Positions 45,501-56,062 of a stretch of 64,000 nt of DNA are shown piece by piece. A program made the position numbers and the translations under genes. The notes beneath the pieces are model-generated. The model was given only the letters and a program-made list of their open reading frames with translations, did no database searches and was not told where the DNA came from. The DNA lies in assembly GCA_947069175.1 (NCBI GenBank), contig CAMTDV010000013.1:31137725-31201724 (forward strand), written 5' to 3'. Within the stretch, counting starts at the first letter, position 1; every line of letters starts with the position of its first letter. Source of the DNA: Scalesia atractyloides (lineage: Eukaryota; Streptophyta; Magnoliopsida; Asterales; Asteraceae).

Positions 45501-46850
45501 GCCGGTCACCTATCCCGATTAGAAGATCCACATAGGGAGGAGATTAGAGAAGAGGAAATCGGTGATAGGTTCCCTCACGAGTCAGTGGAGTTTGTGGCAG
45601 CAGAGAATGAGGGTATGCTGTGGTTCTCGGATTTTGCGAATTACCTTGCAAACGGAGTGGTTCTGAAGGGTATGACCACGCAACAGAAGAAGAAGTTCTT
45701 TCGTGACATAAGACGATACATCTGGGAGGACCCGTTTCTATTTAGGATAGGAGGTGATTGCATCCTTAGGCGTTACCTGAGTAGAGAGGAGGGGGTAGAG
45801 ATTCTGAGGCACGTGCATGAGGGGCTAACACGAGGTCATCATGGCCCGCATAGAAGGTCTTTGATTGCGGTTTTTATTAGCCCTCAGTAGTTAAGGATGC
45901 TTTGGAGTTTGCTAAGACCTGTGGTCGTTGCCAGCGCATCGGCAACATCTCCTCCAAGGACGAGATGCCCCAACACCCGATCCAAATTTTGAACTCTTTG
46001 ATGTGTGGGGGATTGACTTCATGGGACCGTTTCCCGTCTCTTGCGGGAATCGGTACATCCTCGTGGCCATTGACTATGTTTCTAAGTGGGTTGAAGCTCA
46101 AGCCTTACCCACGAATGGTGCCCGAGTGGTGTTGATATTTTTAAAGAAGCTATTTACGCGCTTCGGTACCCCACGAGCTATCATTAGTGACGTGGCACTC
46201 ATTTCTGCAATGTTGTCATGGAAAAGGCATTAGCGCGCTACGGTGTCACTCATCGCTTCTCCACCGCTTATCATCCCAAAACAACCGGCCAAGTGGAGAA
46301 TGCAAACCGAGGGGTAAAGCAGATATTAGAGAAGACGGTAGATAAAAGCAGGAAGGACTGATCTGATAAGCTAGACGATGTGTTATGGGCGTTTAGAACC
46401 GCCTATAAGACACCTTTAGGCACCACACCCTTCATTATCGTTTATGGTAAAGCCTGCCATCTTCTGGTCGGACTCGAGCATCGGGCTTTGTGGGCCCTGA
46501 AAACCATGAATTTGGACCTCACCGAAGCTGCCAAGAGACGATACTTCCAAATTCACGAGTTAGAGGCACTTCGGGACGCAGCCTATGAGCGTTCATGGAG
46601 TATTAAAGAGAAGACAAAGGTTGTGCATGATAGAAGACTGAGGAGGTAAAGGAGTTCAAGGTTGGCGATAGAGTGCTTCTATATAATTCGAGATTGAAAC
46701 TGTTAGCTGGGAAGCTGAAGTCCAAGTGGACTGGTCCATATGTGGTGAATGAGGTATTTCCATACGGGACGATCGAGTTGAAAGATGAAGCTGACGGAGG
46801 GATGGGAAGGTCAATGGTCATCGATTGAAGCACTATTTAGGAGGACCGCT
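45501..46850 (+). pseudogene. pol: Integrase of Athila B
   Basis: The zinc-binding N-terminus is visible as HVHEGLTRGHHG and, after a frameshift, TCGRCQRIG. The core shows VWGIDFMGPFPVS and FGTPRAIISDVALI (the second acidic site keeps Asp but the usual Gly is Val). After a frameshift, YHPKTTGQVENANRGVKQIL carries the third acidic residue. The C-terminal part has LDDVLWAFRTAYKTPLGTTP, then VGDRVLLYNSRLKLLAGKLK up to about 46830. A stop interrupts the block near 46361. Confidence 0.8.
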
Positions 46851-47093
46851 CCATTCCACCGAGATGGAGGAAACACCTTCTCGAAGTTCCGCCTCATACC
46901 GCATAGGATTTTGAGTATCGGCTCAAGTGTAGAGTTTGTACATTTTGGTAGTCGTTTGCATTTCATGTCTTTTCTAGTGCTAATTCTTGTTTTCGTAGTT
47001 TGTGTTATTGTTTGTTTGTGGTCCGTTTTTAGCTGTTTTGCAGGTTATATCACCAACATGATGCCACCATCAATGATGAGCTTGGATTTGCAG

Positions 47094-47604
47094 GTACGTT
47101 TTGCTAAGTAACAGGATGATAGAGGGGTGTTTCACTAAGTTAACAAGAAACAAAATTATAAAAAAATTTACTAAGGCACAAAACAGGTCAGACTTGAAAA
47201 CTTTCTGTGAAAACATCCCTCTCGCGGGGCGTGACAGACATAAGCCAACTCGGTCGTGTCCTGCGAGGAACTTAAGTTTCCGGTAAATGTTACTCGGTCG
47301 CGAGGCGCGAGAGGATTTAAATCCTCTCTCGCGGCCCGCAAGAGACCTTAACATCACTTCGAAACCCTAAACGCCCAGATTCATCTCTTTTTCACTCAAC
47401 TATCCCCATTTTCACATACGGTTTCTCCATTGTTATTCCAAAAATCTCCAACTTTTTACCCACATTCACCCAATTCTTCTTCCACTACTTGCCTACATCA
47501 ACTATATCCGATTTTTCAAGTGCAATTCTGTGTATTTCACCTTCAAACGAGCTCTTCAACAATATTTGGCAACTTTTCTACTATTTGTTTAATCCTTCTT
47601 ATAG
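47094..47604 (+). other. Candidate intron before the env-position ORF of Athila B
   Basis: A strong donor CAG|GTACGTT (47091-47100) and a pyrimidine-rich acceptor TTTAATCCTTCTTATAG (to 47604) bracket 511 bp. The ATG of the next ORF is at 47617. Three CTCTCGCG-type words (about 47218-47345) lie inside. Athila A shows the same layout. Removal of the intron could give a spliced mRNA for the ORF; inferred only. Confidence 0.55.
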
Positions 47605-47616
47605 ATCGGCGATAAG

Positions 47617-49072
47617 ATGTCAGGCGAAGGTAGTTCAAGCAGAGCAGGAAGGAAAAGGAGAGGGCCCACACCTCGACAAAGGGGTGACCCGGCAGAGACG
47701 TAACCACTAGCTCCGAATTTCAGGATGCGACGAAGAGTTAGGTATAGGGGGACGGTATTCCCCACGGGCAAAGCACACGAATAGTAGATAGCCCCTTGCT
47801 GCAGTTCGATCTAGATTCTCACGAGTGGGAGAGACTGATCACCTTGGTCACTTGTGATCTACTGCCGTACAGACGGATTGATTGGGAAATGATACACCAT
47901 CCGGGTTAAAGGGGCAGGATCGACCAGTTGTTGGGGGATAAATTCAGAAGGGTATTGGACTGTGGTGCAAGGCAATATAAGGAAATTACCCTCAAATTTC
48001 ACTCCACTTTCGAGTACCAGCAAGGAAAATTTTCTAAGAGTAATGCTATTCTGTTTGCCCTGGGGATGCACGTGTACGAAATGACGGTTCCGCAGTTTGC
48101 TGTGGTCACGCAGATCTACACATTAGAAGAGGTTCAGGCGCCGGATTTTTCACCAGTCTACAGGGGGTTTTTAAAAGAAGGCACCCCCATAGTGTTCAAA
48201 CAGATGAACTGGCTTGATTCTGAGGTACTATCTCTACTGCACCATATTCTAATAATATGGTAGCAAGCGACACCATCGATCCGGTTTATTCACAAAATTC
48301 TTGCTGCTAGATTAGTTGGGCGAGGGCAGGGGGATAATAAGGTGAATCAGGTGAGTTTGTTCTACTTAATGTGCATGGTGGAAAGAAGGCCGGCGAACTT
48401 GGCGACTATATTTGTGGGTCGATGAAGCGGTTGTGGAAGGGAGGCCCAGGGGCAAGGGTATATTATGGACCCCTGATTACATGCTTAGCAGAGAGTCTTG
48501 GGGTATTTGATAGATATCCCCAGGACAGTATGAGAGAGGGCCCGTCCCCACGCTTCATGAGTATACGTGACCACCAGGCTGCCCAGGATTTTGACTACAC
48601 AGGAGCCTATGAGCTGGGAGCCGGTTCGACAGGGACCTCAGGTTCAGCCTCTTCCGAGTTGTGAAACGGTATCATCTATGCAGGCCGGTGTTCCTACTCG
48701 ATATCAGCGACCGGTTACACGTCAAGAGCTGTCGGGAGACAGTATCCTCTCCATGAGCCCCGCCCTGACCCACTTACTTTGGAGTCTTTGTATGATAGGA
48801 TGGAGACTGGGTTTGGTGATCTGCGAGGGTATGTAGATAAGCAGTTTGGCGGGGTTCGTCAGGTCATGATGGAGAGCAGGCGGATGCACGAGGATGGTCA
48901 GCGAAGGCTGGAAGACGGGATGCGATACATGATGGAAAATTTGAACATGGGGGTTCCATCCTATTTTCAGCAGAGAAGTGGTCAGCCGGGGTCGAGTCAA
49001 TTTGCCGGTATGGATGATGTCCAGCCGTACCATGTGTTCGAGGCATCAGAGGAATCAGAGGATGATGATTGA
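47617..49072 (+). pseudogene. env-position ORF of Athila B
   Basis: ATG at 47617 (MSGEGSSSRAGRKRRGP), basic N-terminus, stop at 47701-47703. The core (47928-48263) has FRRVLDCGARQYKEITLKF, LFALGMHVYEMTVPQFAVV and QIYTLEEVQAPDFS. The next segment (48262-48664) has ARLVGRGQGDNKVNQVSLF and GPLITCLAESLGVF. The last (48779-49072) is a helical, Met/Arg-rich, coiled-coil-like tail (YDRMETGFGDLRGYVDKQF) ending EESEDDD. This matches the layout of the ORF after pol in Athila elements. No function is established. Three or more frame breaks are present. Confidence 0.7.
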
Positions 49073-50414
49073 AGCAGCAGCAGTGGATCCTTATCTTTAT
49101 TTATTTTTCTTTTATGCTGTTTTAATCTCATATTGGTATGTACTTTAAACATTTTACTTTGTGGGAATGGTGGATGGTTTGAGTGTGATGGTGGAAACTT
49201 CTTAAAACACTTTCTTTATTTGTTTATTATATTATGTTTTTGGAAGTGTTATGTTGATAGGTCGATGTATATATGCTGCTTCCGTTCGTGTGTGAGTTTT
49301 AAGAGATTATTTGCTGAGCATGTTTGGATTGAAGGGCATGAGTGGATTGACTGGCACATTGACAGTCTTGCATTATTAGCTACGTCTTCACTTGTTTATT
49401 TGTTTTATATTTCTTATGTTTTAGTTTTTATTATTGCTTAGTAGTGAGTTTGCTCATCCTTGCATTAGGGACAATGCAAAATTCAAGTGTGGGGATGGGA
49501 TAGTAGAGTAGTTAGAGTTAGATTTTGTTTTAAAAAAATGTCTTTTAAAAAAGGAGTTTGCATAGAAATTTAAACGGAAAATAATAGAAAATTGAGTTTT
49601 TATTCGGTTTCAAATAGTAAATTATGAGAAATAAAAGGTTGGATTTATGTCTAACTTGGGATATGTGAGTAGACTCGATTCGGTTCTTACGTTCTTTGAA
49701 ATTAATACAACTTAATTGTCGTTCTACTAGTGGGTGCTCATTTAGGAAAAATGGGAAACTGAAACCGTCAAAAATAGTATAAGGGATACCGTTATAAGCT
49801 AAAATCTTTAGAATTTTTTATCATGTAGATAAAATAAAAAGGAAAAAAAAGAGAAAAAATATGAGCTTGATTTAAAAAGCAGACGAGGCCTATGGATTCG
49901 CCTTGGGTGTGACTCTGATCGGAATCCCTCTAGGATTAGTTGAAACCTTAAGTATCGAAGCCCACGTTGTCGCTCTAGGGGATGGTGACTCTGGTTGAGA
50001 CAGCCTCTAGGTTAGATATGTAAAGAGAAATCAAAAGCTCAAAAGAAAGAAAAAATGAAAAGAAGAAATTTTACTTGATTTTAAATTCTTTATATTTTGG
50101 TATAAAACATTTAAGAAATGGGTTGAATAATTCATTCCTTTTGTTCCATAAGCTTGAGGTGGGATTAAGTGTACTATGGATTCTAGTGAGATACCTTAGG
50201 TAGATTGACCGAACTTGAACTAAATTCACATGATAAGAGTCTAAGAGCCGATTTTGAGTTTAAGTGGATATGAATACGTGCAATCGCAGTTAACATAAAT
50301 TTTATCCTTAATGAAAATAATCATAATCGTTGAAATCAAGTAATTATTTGATTATGATTCCGTTTGTGTACAATTCTTTTTCGAGGACGAAAAAAGAGCA
50401 AGTGTGGGGATATT
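49073..50414 (+). other. 3' non-coding region of Athila B with two polypurine-like tracts
   Basis: The 13-base string caagtgtggggat occurs at 49484-49496 and again at 50399-50411, the second just before the 3' LTR. Between them no gene is supported. An uninterrupted frame at 49133-49441 is discussed as a finding. Confidence 0.6.
50399..50414 (+). promoter_or_regulatory. Polypurine tract of Athila B
   Basis: caagtgtggggatatt lies against the 3' LTR start TGAGG. The A-rich, G-rich run aaaaaagagcaag just upstream extends it. Confidence 0.8.
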
Positions 50415-52124
50415 TGAGGTATTGAATAATACATGCATTTATCGTGTACAGTTTGTAAAGTTTTAGTTGGTTTTCGTTTCGGTTTGTAGAGAATATATCT
50501 ACTTTTTATCCAATTACGTTTTGCAGGTCTTGGTTCATGAAAACGGACGGAAGGATGGAAAAAATGAGATAGATTGAAAATTGGAACCAAGCCGGAGCAT
50601 AGTTGGAACACGAAAGAGGAAACAAATCTCAAAATGGAAGATTTTAGCCTTTAGCGGCCCGCGACCGCAACAACATATACCTCTCGCGCCCCGCGAGAGG
50701 TCAGTAATTATCCAGAGACTATTACTCGGTCGCAGGGCGCGACCGAGCTACCATAACCCTCTCACGGCCGGCGAGAGGGGGATTTATCCCGAAAGTTTCG
50801 TAATCTCATCTATTGTAGGAAAGAGTTGTTATAAAGTTGAGTTATATTATGATTGTCACATATCTTGACGAACTCAGACTTTGGAGAGATAAAATTCTGG
50901 ATTGTGCAAGCTGAAGAGGGCTGTTCTAGGCTGTTGGAATCATCAAGGCAAGCTAGGAACTTTGAGGCAGGAGCAAACACGGTTTTATTGCAAAATCTCA
51001 ACTCTTTAGTTCTTTTGTTTTAACCTTTTGATGAATCCCTTCATAAACCTTGTTTTATTGTTTTTCAAAACTATGATACTTGGCTAGATTTCCTTTTGTT
51101 GCCTAGGTTTGGATTGTTTATGAAATGAAAGTTTGAATTTTGTTTTAATTTGATTATGGTTTGAATGATGTTTAGTAAAGTTCACAACTTTAATAGTTTA
51201 GTTTAGTGTATTTGCATGATCGAAATTGGTTTTTGATTACTTATTTGTTTTACATAAATCTTGGTGGATGTTTTTATAAATTAGGTTTGTCTTGCTTTTT
51301 AGGGTCTTTAGGGGTTCGGGAAACAATCGTGAATTGGCCAATAAACCGGGAAAAGAAATAAATAAAATATAAAATTAGTTTTTATCATTATACCTAAATT
51401 AATTGTTAAGAAATAATAATTAGTTAGCTAAATTGATTAGATGAATTGTTAGGTTTAGGTTTTGAGAAAATCCCGGATCTTATTTACTTGTCATGTTCAA
51501 GTCAGTTAAACTAAACTAAAAGTTATTGTCAGGTCCAGGTTAATTATTGAGAAGTAGTTAACTAATATATACACTTTACTAAATAATAAGATAATTGAGA
51601 AGAAGTCTTTAAAACGGTGAACACAAAAAATAATTTTAGGGTATCATAGGCATCTTCCCGAGAAGGGTCAGGAGTCCTGTTCGGTAAACCTTAGAATTTA
51701 ATATTTTATGATACCGGTTAATCATTCAACTTAATTAATTTATTATAAAACCAAATAAGTAGTAATATAAAACCCAACCTAGGTAACCGGTTTACTATTC
51801 TTGAATTAATTTCCAATTTCCAAAAGTTCGAAGTTGAGTTTATTTTAATTAGGCAATTTTAGTTCCATTAATATTTTAGAATTGTTAGAAACCCCCCCCC
51901 CCCCCCCAATTATATAAATAAGTGTCTTAATGAGTCTAGATTGAGTCGTCATCGTAATTAGAGAGTCTCGTGGGTTCGATAATCCGGACTTACTTAAACT
52001 ATTCTACAATTGATCGGTCCACTTGCCGTTATTAGTTTAGTAAATTTAGGAGTCTAGAGTTTAATTTGAGTCTAGAATTAGGGTAATTTAATTGTTTTTA
52101 ATTAACTCCTTTTAGAAAACATCA
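50415..52124 (+). repeat. 3' LTR of Athila B
   Basis: 1710 bp, from TGAGGTATTGAATAATAC to GAAAACATCA. It is the partner of 40713-42408. The C-run upstream of the TATA-like box has grown to about 16 C (51892-51907). It includes the CTCTCGCG words at about 50655-50775. Confidence 0.93.
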
Positions 52125-52580
52125 GGTCCTGATTGCTACTTTGTGCTAGAAGAGAGATAGTGGAGGCGTCATAAATGTTCGGGAGCTAACTTGCCTATAT
52201 TACATCCTGAACCAAGAGCCTCTGAATGTCGCCTTGATGCTGCTAAAGAATATGGCTAACAATGCTAGAGCTACGACTCCCACACCCATATTCTTCGGCG
52301 GCTGGATAGCCCGGGTCTATTGGGCCTATGTTGGATGCATCCCACGAAGCTTCTCAAACGGGGTAAACGTCACCGGGCTGACATTGCACTTTTCCACGAT
52401 CTGAACCTCATCGCCAAATGCGGCAATGGTCTCCTGCGCTTCAAAGATAAAAAGGGAGGGTTTGGAACCCAAATGACCCCGACTAGATCCTCGCAACCGA
52501 AGACGACCCGAACTGTCCGCGATAGAACTCCTATGACTATGCCCCAGGTTCCTCCTCTAAAGGTGGTGGTGATTTTCTAA
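52125..52580 (+). pseudogene. env-position ORF of Athila A, second part
   Basis: The frame continues from the ggtcc junction (VLIATLC, then a stop) with SGGVINVRELTCLYYILNQE, the Athila block normally found after the LG.YT.EE region, and then ATTPTPIFFGGWIARV. A further segment in another frame (52320-52580) is basic and Pro/Thr-rich. This proves that Athila B cut an existing ORF. Confidence 0.6.
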
Positions 52581-53378
52581 CATGCAAAACCTTTACAATC
52601 TTATGAGGTATCACACCAAATTTCCCACACTCACCACGGTCCAAGTCATGCACTCCGACATTTCATACATTCGGGAGCACATGGTGTACCGCGCGAGGAT
52701 GAGGAGGAAGAGGAGATGGATTCGGACTAGGAGGTGGTGGCGAAGGTGATGTCAAAAAGGCGATTGACAGGTTAATCTTTCCTTCTTTAAAGAAACAATG
52801 ATAGTTTGCGGGCTGCAACCCGTTTTGAACAGAACTTTCTGTCTTTATTTTTTCTATTTTTGGTTGTGTTGGATGATGAAACAAACAAACGGTCGTAGCA
52901 TAGGATTTCCGTTTCTCGTATTTGTTTGTTGTTTTGGTGGTGTGTATAAGCTTACATGTACCTTGGGATGCTTGGAACCACCAAGCATATGACTCCTCGA
53001 ACCCAACAAAAAACCCGGCACCCTACCAACTTTTTAAATTTTAACAGTAGCTTTACACGGGGGCGTGTCTAACTGATACGCCCCCGTGTCCCTCTTGTCG
53101 CTGTAACAAATATTTTCTAGAATTGACACACGGGGTCGTGCTCCTTAACACGCACTCGTGCCCATCTTCTGTAAATTTTCAAAAATTTTCTGATACTAGC
53201 ACTTTTACCATAGGATTGTGCCTCTCTAACACGCCCCCAAGCCAAGCTACTGGTTTTTGAAAAATTTGTTGTTTTTATCTCACATATGCATATTTAATCA
53301 ATTTTAACCAATTTTGAACACATTGAGGACAATGTGTAATTTAAGTGTGTGGTAAGCTTAAACTTGGTTCAAGCTTGT
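52581..53378 (+). other. 3' tail of Athila A up to the LINE junction
   Basis: Contains a short frame at 52798-52992 of unclear meaning, four CACGGGG-type words at about 53055-53162, and the phrase cattgaggacaatgtg followed by taatttaagtgtgtgg at about 53322, which corresponds to the first polypurine-like block of Athila B. The expected 3' LTR is not present. Confidence 0.6.
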
Positions 53379-54307
53379 ACGGAAGGCTTACTTTCACTAG
53401 AGCGGTGTTGGGCGCTTTACCTATTTACTACCTCTCCATGTTCAAGACTCCCAAGAAGACTATTGTGGAGATTGAAAAAATTAGAAGGAAATTTCTCTAG
53501 GGAGGTCTTGGTGACAAGTATCCTATAAATTGGGTTGCTTGGAATTAGGTGGTCTTGCCTAAGAAGCTTGGTGGCTTGGGAGTTGGATGCCTTGGTTTGA
53601 TGAATATTGCCCTTCTCGCTAAATGGCAATGGAGATGGAGGCGAGAAAAGGATGCCCTTTGGATCAAATGCATTGGAGCTATGCACAATGGAAACAAACA
53701 TCACGATGGAGTAAAAGCTAGTAGGTCATCTTCGGGCTCTTGGGCTCACGTTACCAGAATTGACAAAGAGGCTACAGAACTTGGATTGAGCCTCAACGAT
53801 TTCGTTCCGTAGATCTGTGGGTGATGGAAGACACTAGGTTCTGCAAAGACTCCTGGCTAGGTAGGCACACTAGGTTGTCAGGTTTGAAGACACTAGGTTC
53901 AGGAAAGACTCCTTATGGGTTGCAAGTGGGACTTCACGGGTCTTTCTAGTTTTGATCAGCTTAGGTTGGAGGCGGATAAAGCAGCCTCACATTTTAAGAA
54001 GAAGGTTTTGACAAGTATCCTTTACTCCACTGTCTGGTTCATTTAGAAGAGAAGAAACAAGAGGATTTTTAAGGGTTTAAGAAGCTCTGTTGACTTTGTT
54101 CTAGAGGAGATCATCACCAATTTAATGGTTGGATCATTCACAGATCGAAGCACAAAGATGCTGTTGGTCCGATTGGATCTCGGATCCTTTATCTGCTCTG
54201 TAATGCTTTTTGTCTTTGTTTCTGTTGTTCTAGCTTTTCGCTGGAGTATGTATTCTCTCTTTTCCCTTTTGCTTCTATAATATTTATTCTCTTTGCTGTT
54301 AAAAAAA
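53379..54307 (+). mobile_element. 5'-truncated LINE (L1 type) 3' end
   Basis: Translates as the C-terminal end of a plant L1-type reverse transcriptase: YGRLTFTRAVLGALPIYYL, EIEKIRRKFL*GG, then VVLPKKLGGLGVGCLGLMN and LLAKWQWRWRREKDALW (53549-53660). It continues as a decayed zinc-binding C-terminus with an internal repeat of gaagacactaggtt at 53827 and 53888. The 3' end is a T-rich/A-rich tail (ctgttaaaaaaatg, about 54307). No endonuclease or RT core is present, the usual product of incomplete reverse transcription. It sits exactly where the 3' LTR of Athila A should be. Confidence 0.75.
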
Positions 54308-55569
54308 TGTAATTGTATAGCTTTCTATTTATATTCATTGGTAGGATTTAAAATTTAAAATATTAAAAAAGAACAACAAAGAATAAAAGCATAAATAAAT
54401 TGGGCCTGGCCCAGAAGAAAAACAAAAACACAATGAACAATTATAGAAAGAATCGAACTCGCACCATTAGGCTAACAAACAAAGTGCTAACCATGAAGAC
54501 AGAGTGCAACTTTATTTAAATGTTGGCTAAACACGAAGAGATTGGTTGGTGACAAAAGCCACCGACCTTTCTTTTTAAGATAAATATATAATTAAATTTG
54601 ATATTCAAAAGAGGTTGTAACATACTTATTGCATATTTACCTTTCATTGTTATATGTAATTTCTTGTATTTAAGTTTTACTGAATAAAAAAGTTTATAAG
54701 TTAATTACATTGCTTTGTGTTATTATTTTCTTATTGAGAGGAAATATTGTAGTCATAAACTAAATGTAATCAAAAAACAAAAGTTTATACAAATTTTATC
54801 ATTATTTTATTTAATATTAATGAAAACTAGATTTAATCATTATTTTATCATTATTACTTAATCATTATTTTATTCAATCTTTTCGAGTTTAAAAGCAATA
54901 ACATGGAACCAGCTAAAAACAAAATTTTTACAAATACGAACATATATAATACTCACCATGTGGACTAAAGTTTGAAACCGGAGAAGGTCAACCTAATGAT
55001 GCCACCAAAACCAAAAGCAACCATCATCAACCCCTATGGTACTACGTGAATTGCATTTAAGTCCTCTTTTTATTCTTTTCGTGTATAAGCAAATGTGTGT
55101 TTCTTTTGAATTTTTAAGTTCTCAATCTTAGGCCTAGATGATAAACAGATGTTATTTTTTTCATAATATTGTAAAAACCAATTAGAGTTTGAAATAAGAC
55201 ATAAAAACCAATGTATAATTCCTTTACCATAGCAATTTTAGAACTCCCGGTTAGAATATCCTTATTTTCATGTGCTTTAAATTCTTTTATATATGTGAAA
55301 CTTTTAGTAAATAGATGTGGTGATTACATACACATTGTGGTGCTATAAGAAAAGTATACGTGTTCTTTTGTAAGGTTATAATTTATGCTAACAAACATAA
55401 TCAACAATTTTAGTTGATTATGTTGATGTGCTGATTAGAACAAACAAAACCAATACAAACAAGTTCGAAATTAACACAAATAATACTGAAACAAGCACAA
55501 AACAAGTTTGAAACTAGTACTTACATAACCAACACAATCAAAAATATTATATATATATATATATATATA
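54308..55569. other. AT-rich intergenic sequence
   Basis: About 1.3 kb with no ORF of note. It ends in an (AT)n run at 55545-55569. Other than the tRNA-like stretch at 54450-54511, I see nothing to annotate. Confidence 0.5.
54450..54511 (-). other. tRNA-like / B-box-like stretch
   Basis: The minus strand ends in gcgagttcgattctt, close to a polymerase III B box (GGTTCGANTCC), with atggttagcac upstream resembling part of an A box. There is no complete cloverleaf. It could be a SINE head or a tRNA-derived relic. Confidence 0.25.
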
Positions 55570-56062
55570 GGGTAGGGGTATTGTAAAAGTGGAGAGTTCA
55601 AATGAGAAGAAATATTTTGTAAGAATAAAAAAGAATAACTTTTAAACCAATAAAAATTATTCATTTACTTCATTTAATGTGTGTATTTAATATTATGAAA
55701 AAGAGAATATAGGTAAATCTATAATTGTCATTAATTAGCTAATTAATTAAATTTGTAACTTATTTTTTTAACATATTTTTTCAAATAAAATAATTTATGA
55801 TGAATGACAATTTTCGACATGAATAGGATAAATTTTAGTATGTGTAGGGCATTTTTACATGTGTGTATCGTAAATTCCGATAAGTATAAGATATACGTAG
55901 GATAAATTTTGAAATGTGTAGGATATAATTTTTTGTTTTATTAATAAGAGATAACATAATTAATGAGAGGAGTTATAAATTATTTAATGACTTACCATTA
56001 TGCCCTTTCTTCTTTTTTTTCTCATATTAAATTTCTTCTCAAATGAACTTTCTCTATTGTAA
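55570..56062. mobile_element. MITE with inverted ends, flanked by (TA)n
   Basis: The left end ttgtaaaagtggagagttca-aatgagaag (55581-55609) is inverted at the right end (cttctcaaatgaactttctc-tattgtaa, 56035-56062). The left side abuts a TA run. No coding sequence is present. The right boundary touches the large foldback element, which may have inserted into this MITE. Confidence 0.55.

Larger units (their letters stand above)
40713..52124 (+). mobile_element. Athila B: full-length Ty3/gypsy element of Athila type nested in Athila A
   Basis: An 11.4-kb element with two 1.7-kb LTRs, tRNA-Asp primer-binding site, gag, protease, RT, RNase H, integrase, candidate intron, env-position ORF, and two polypurine-like tracts. 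Domains are better kept than in Athila A but each ORF has stops or frameshifts. The LTR copies are very alike over most of their length and differ most in the first 200 bp. Non-coding parts repeat the palindromic word CTCTCGCGGCCCGCGAGAG. Confidence 0.93.
40708..52129. repeat. 5-bp target-site duplication ggtcc around Athila B
   Basis: ggtcc occurs at 40708-40712 just before TGATG and at 52125-52129 just after AACATCA. Removing Athila B and one copy of ggtcc restores a continuous frame in the env-position ORF of Athila A. Confidence 0.93.
33450..53378 (+). mobile_element. Athila A: Ty3/gypsy element of Athila type, split by Athila B, 3' end lost
   Basis: Order on the plus strand: LTR, tRNA-Asp-type primer-binding site, leader, degenerate gag, protease, RT, RNase H, integrase, intron-like region, env-position ORF, 3' tail. 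RT before integrase marks the gypsy superfamily. The primer-binding site TGGCGTCGTTGCCGGGA and the integrase end (WSNKLDDAFWAFRTAYKTP) are typical of Athila. The element is interrupted at 40713-52124 by Athila B and ends where a LINE 3' end begins. The 3' LTR is absent. Its non-coding parts repeat the word CACGGGGCCGTG. Confidence 0.8.

Noticed and set aside
33450..53378. Endogenous pararetrovirus (caulimovirus) as an alternative for the RT-bearing region
   Set aside because: LTRs, tRNA-Asp primer-binding site, integrase and 5-bp duplications define Ty3/gypsy Athila elements; caulimoviruses lack LTRs and integrase.
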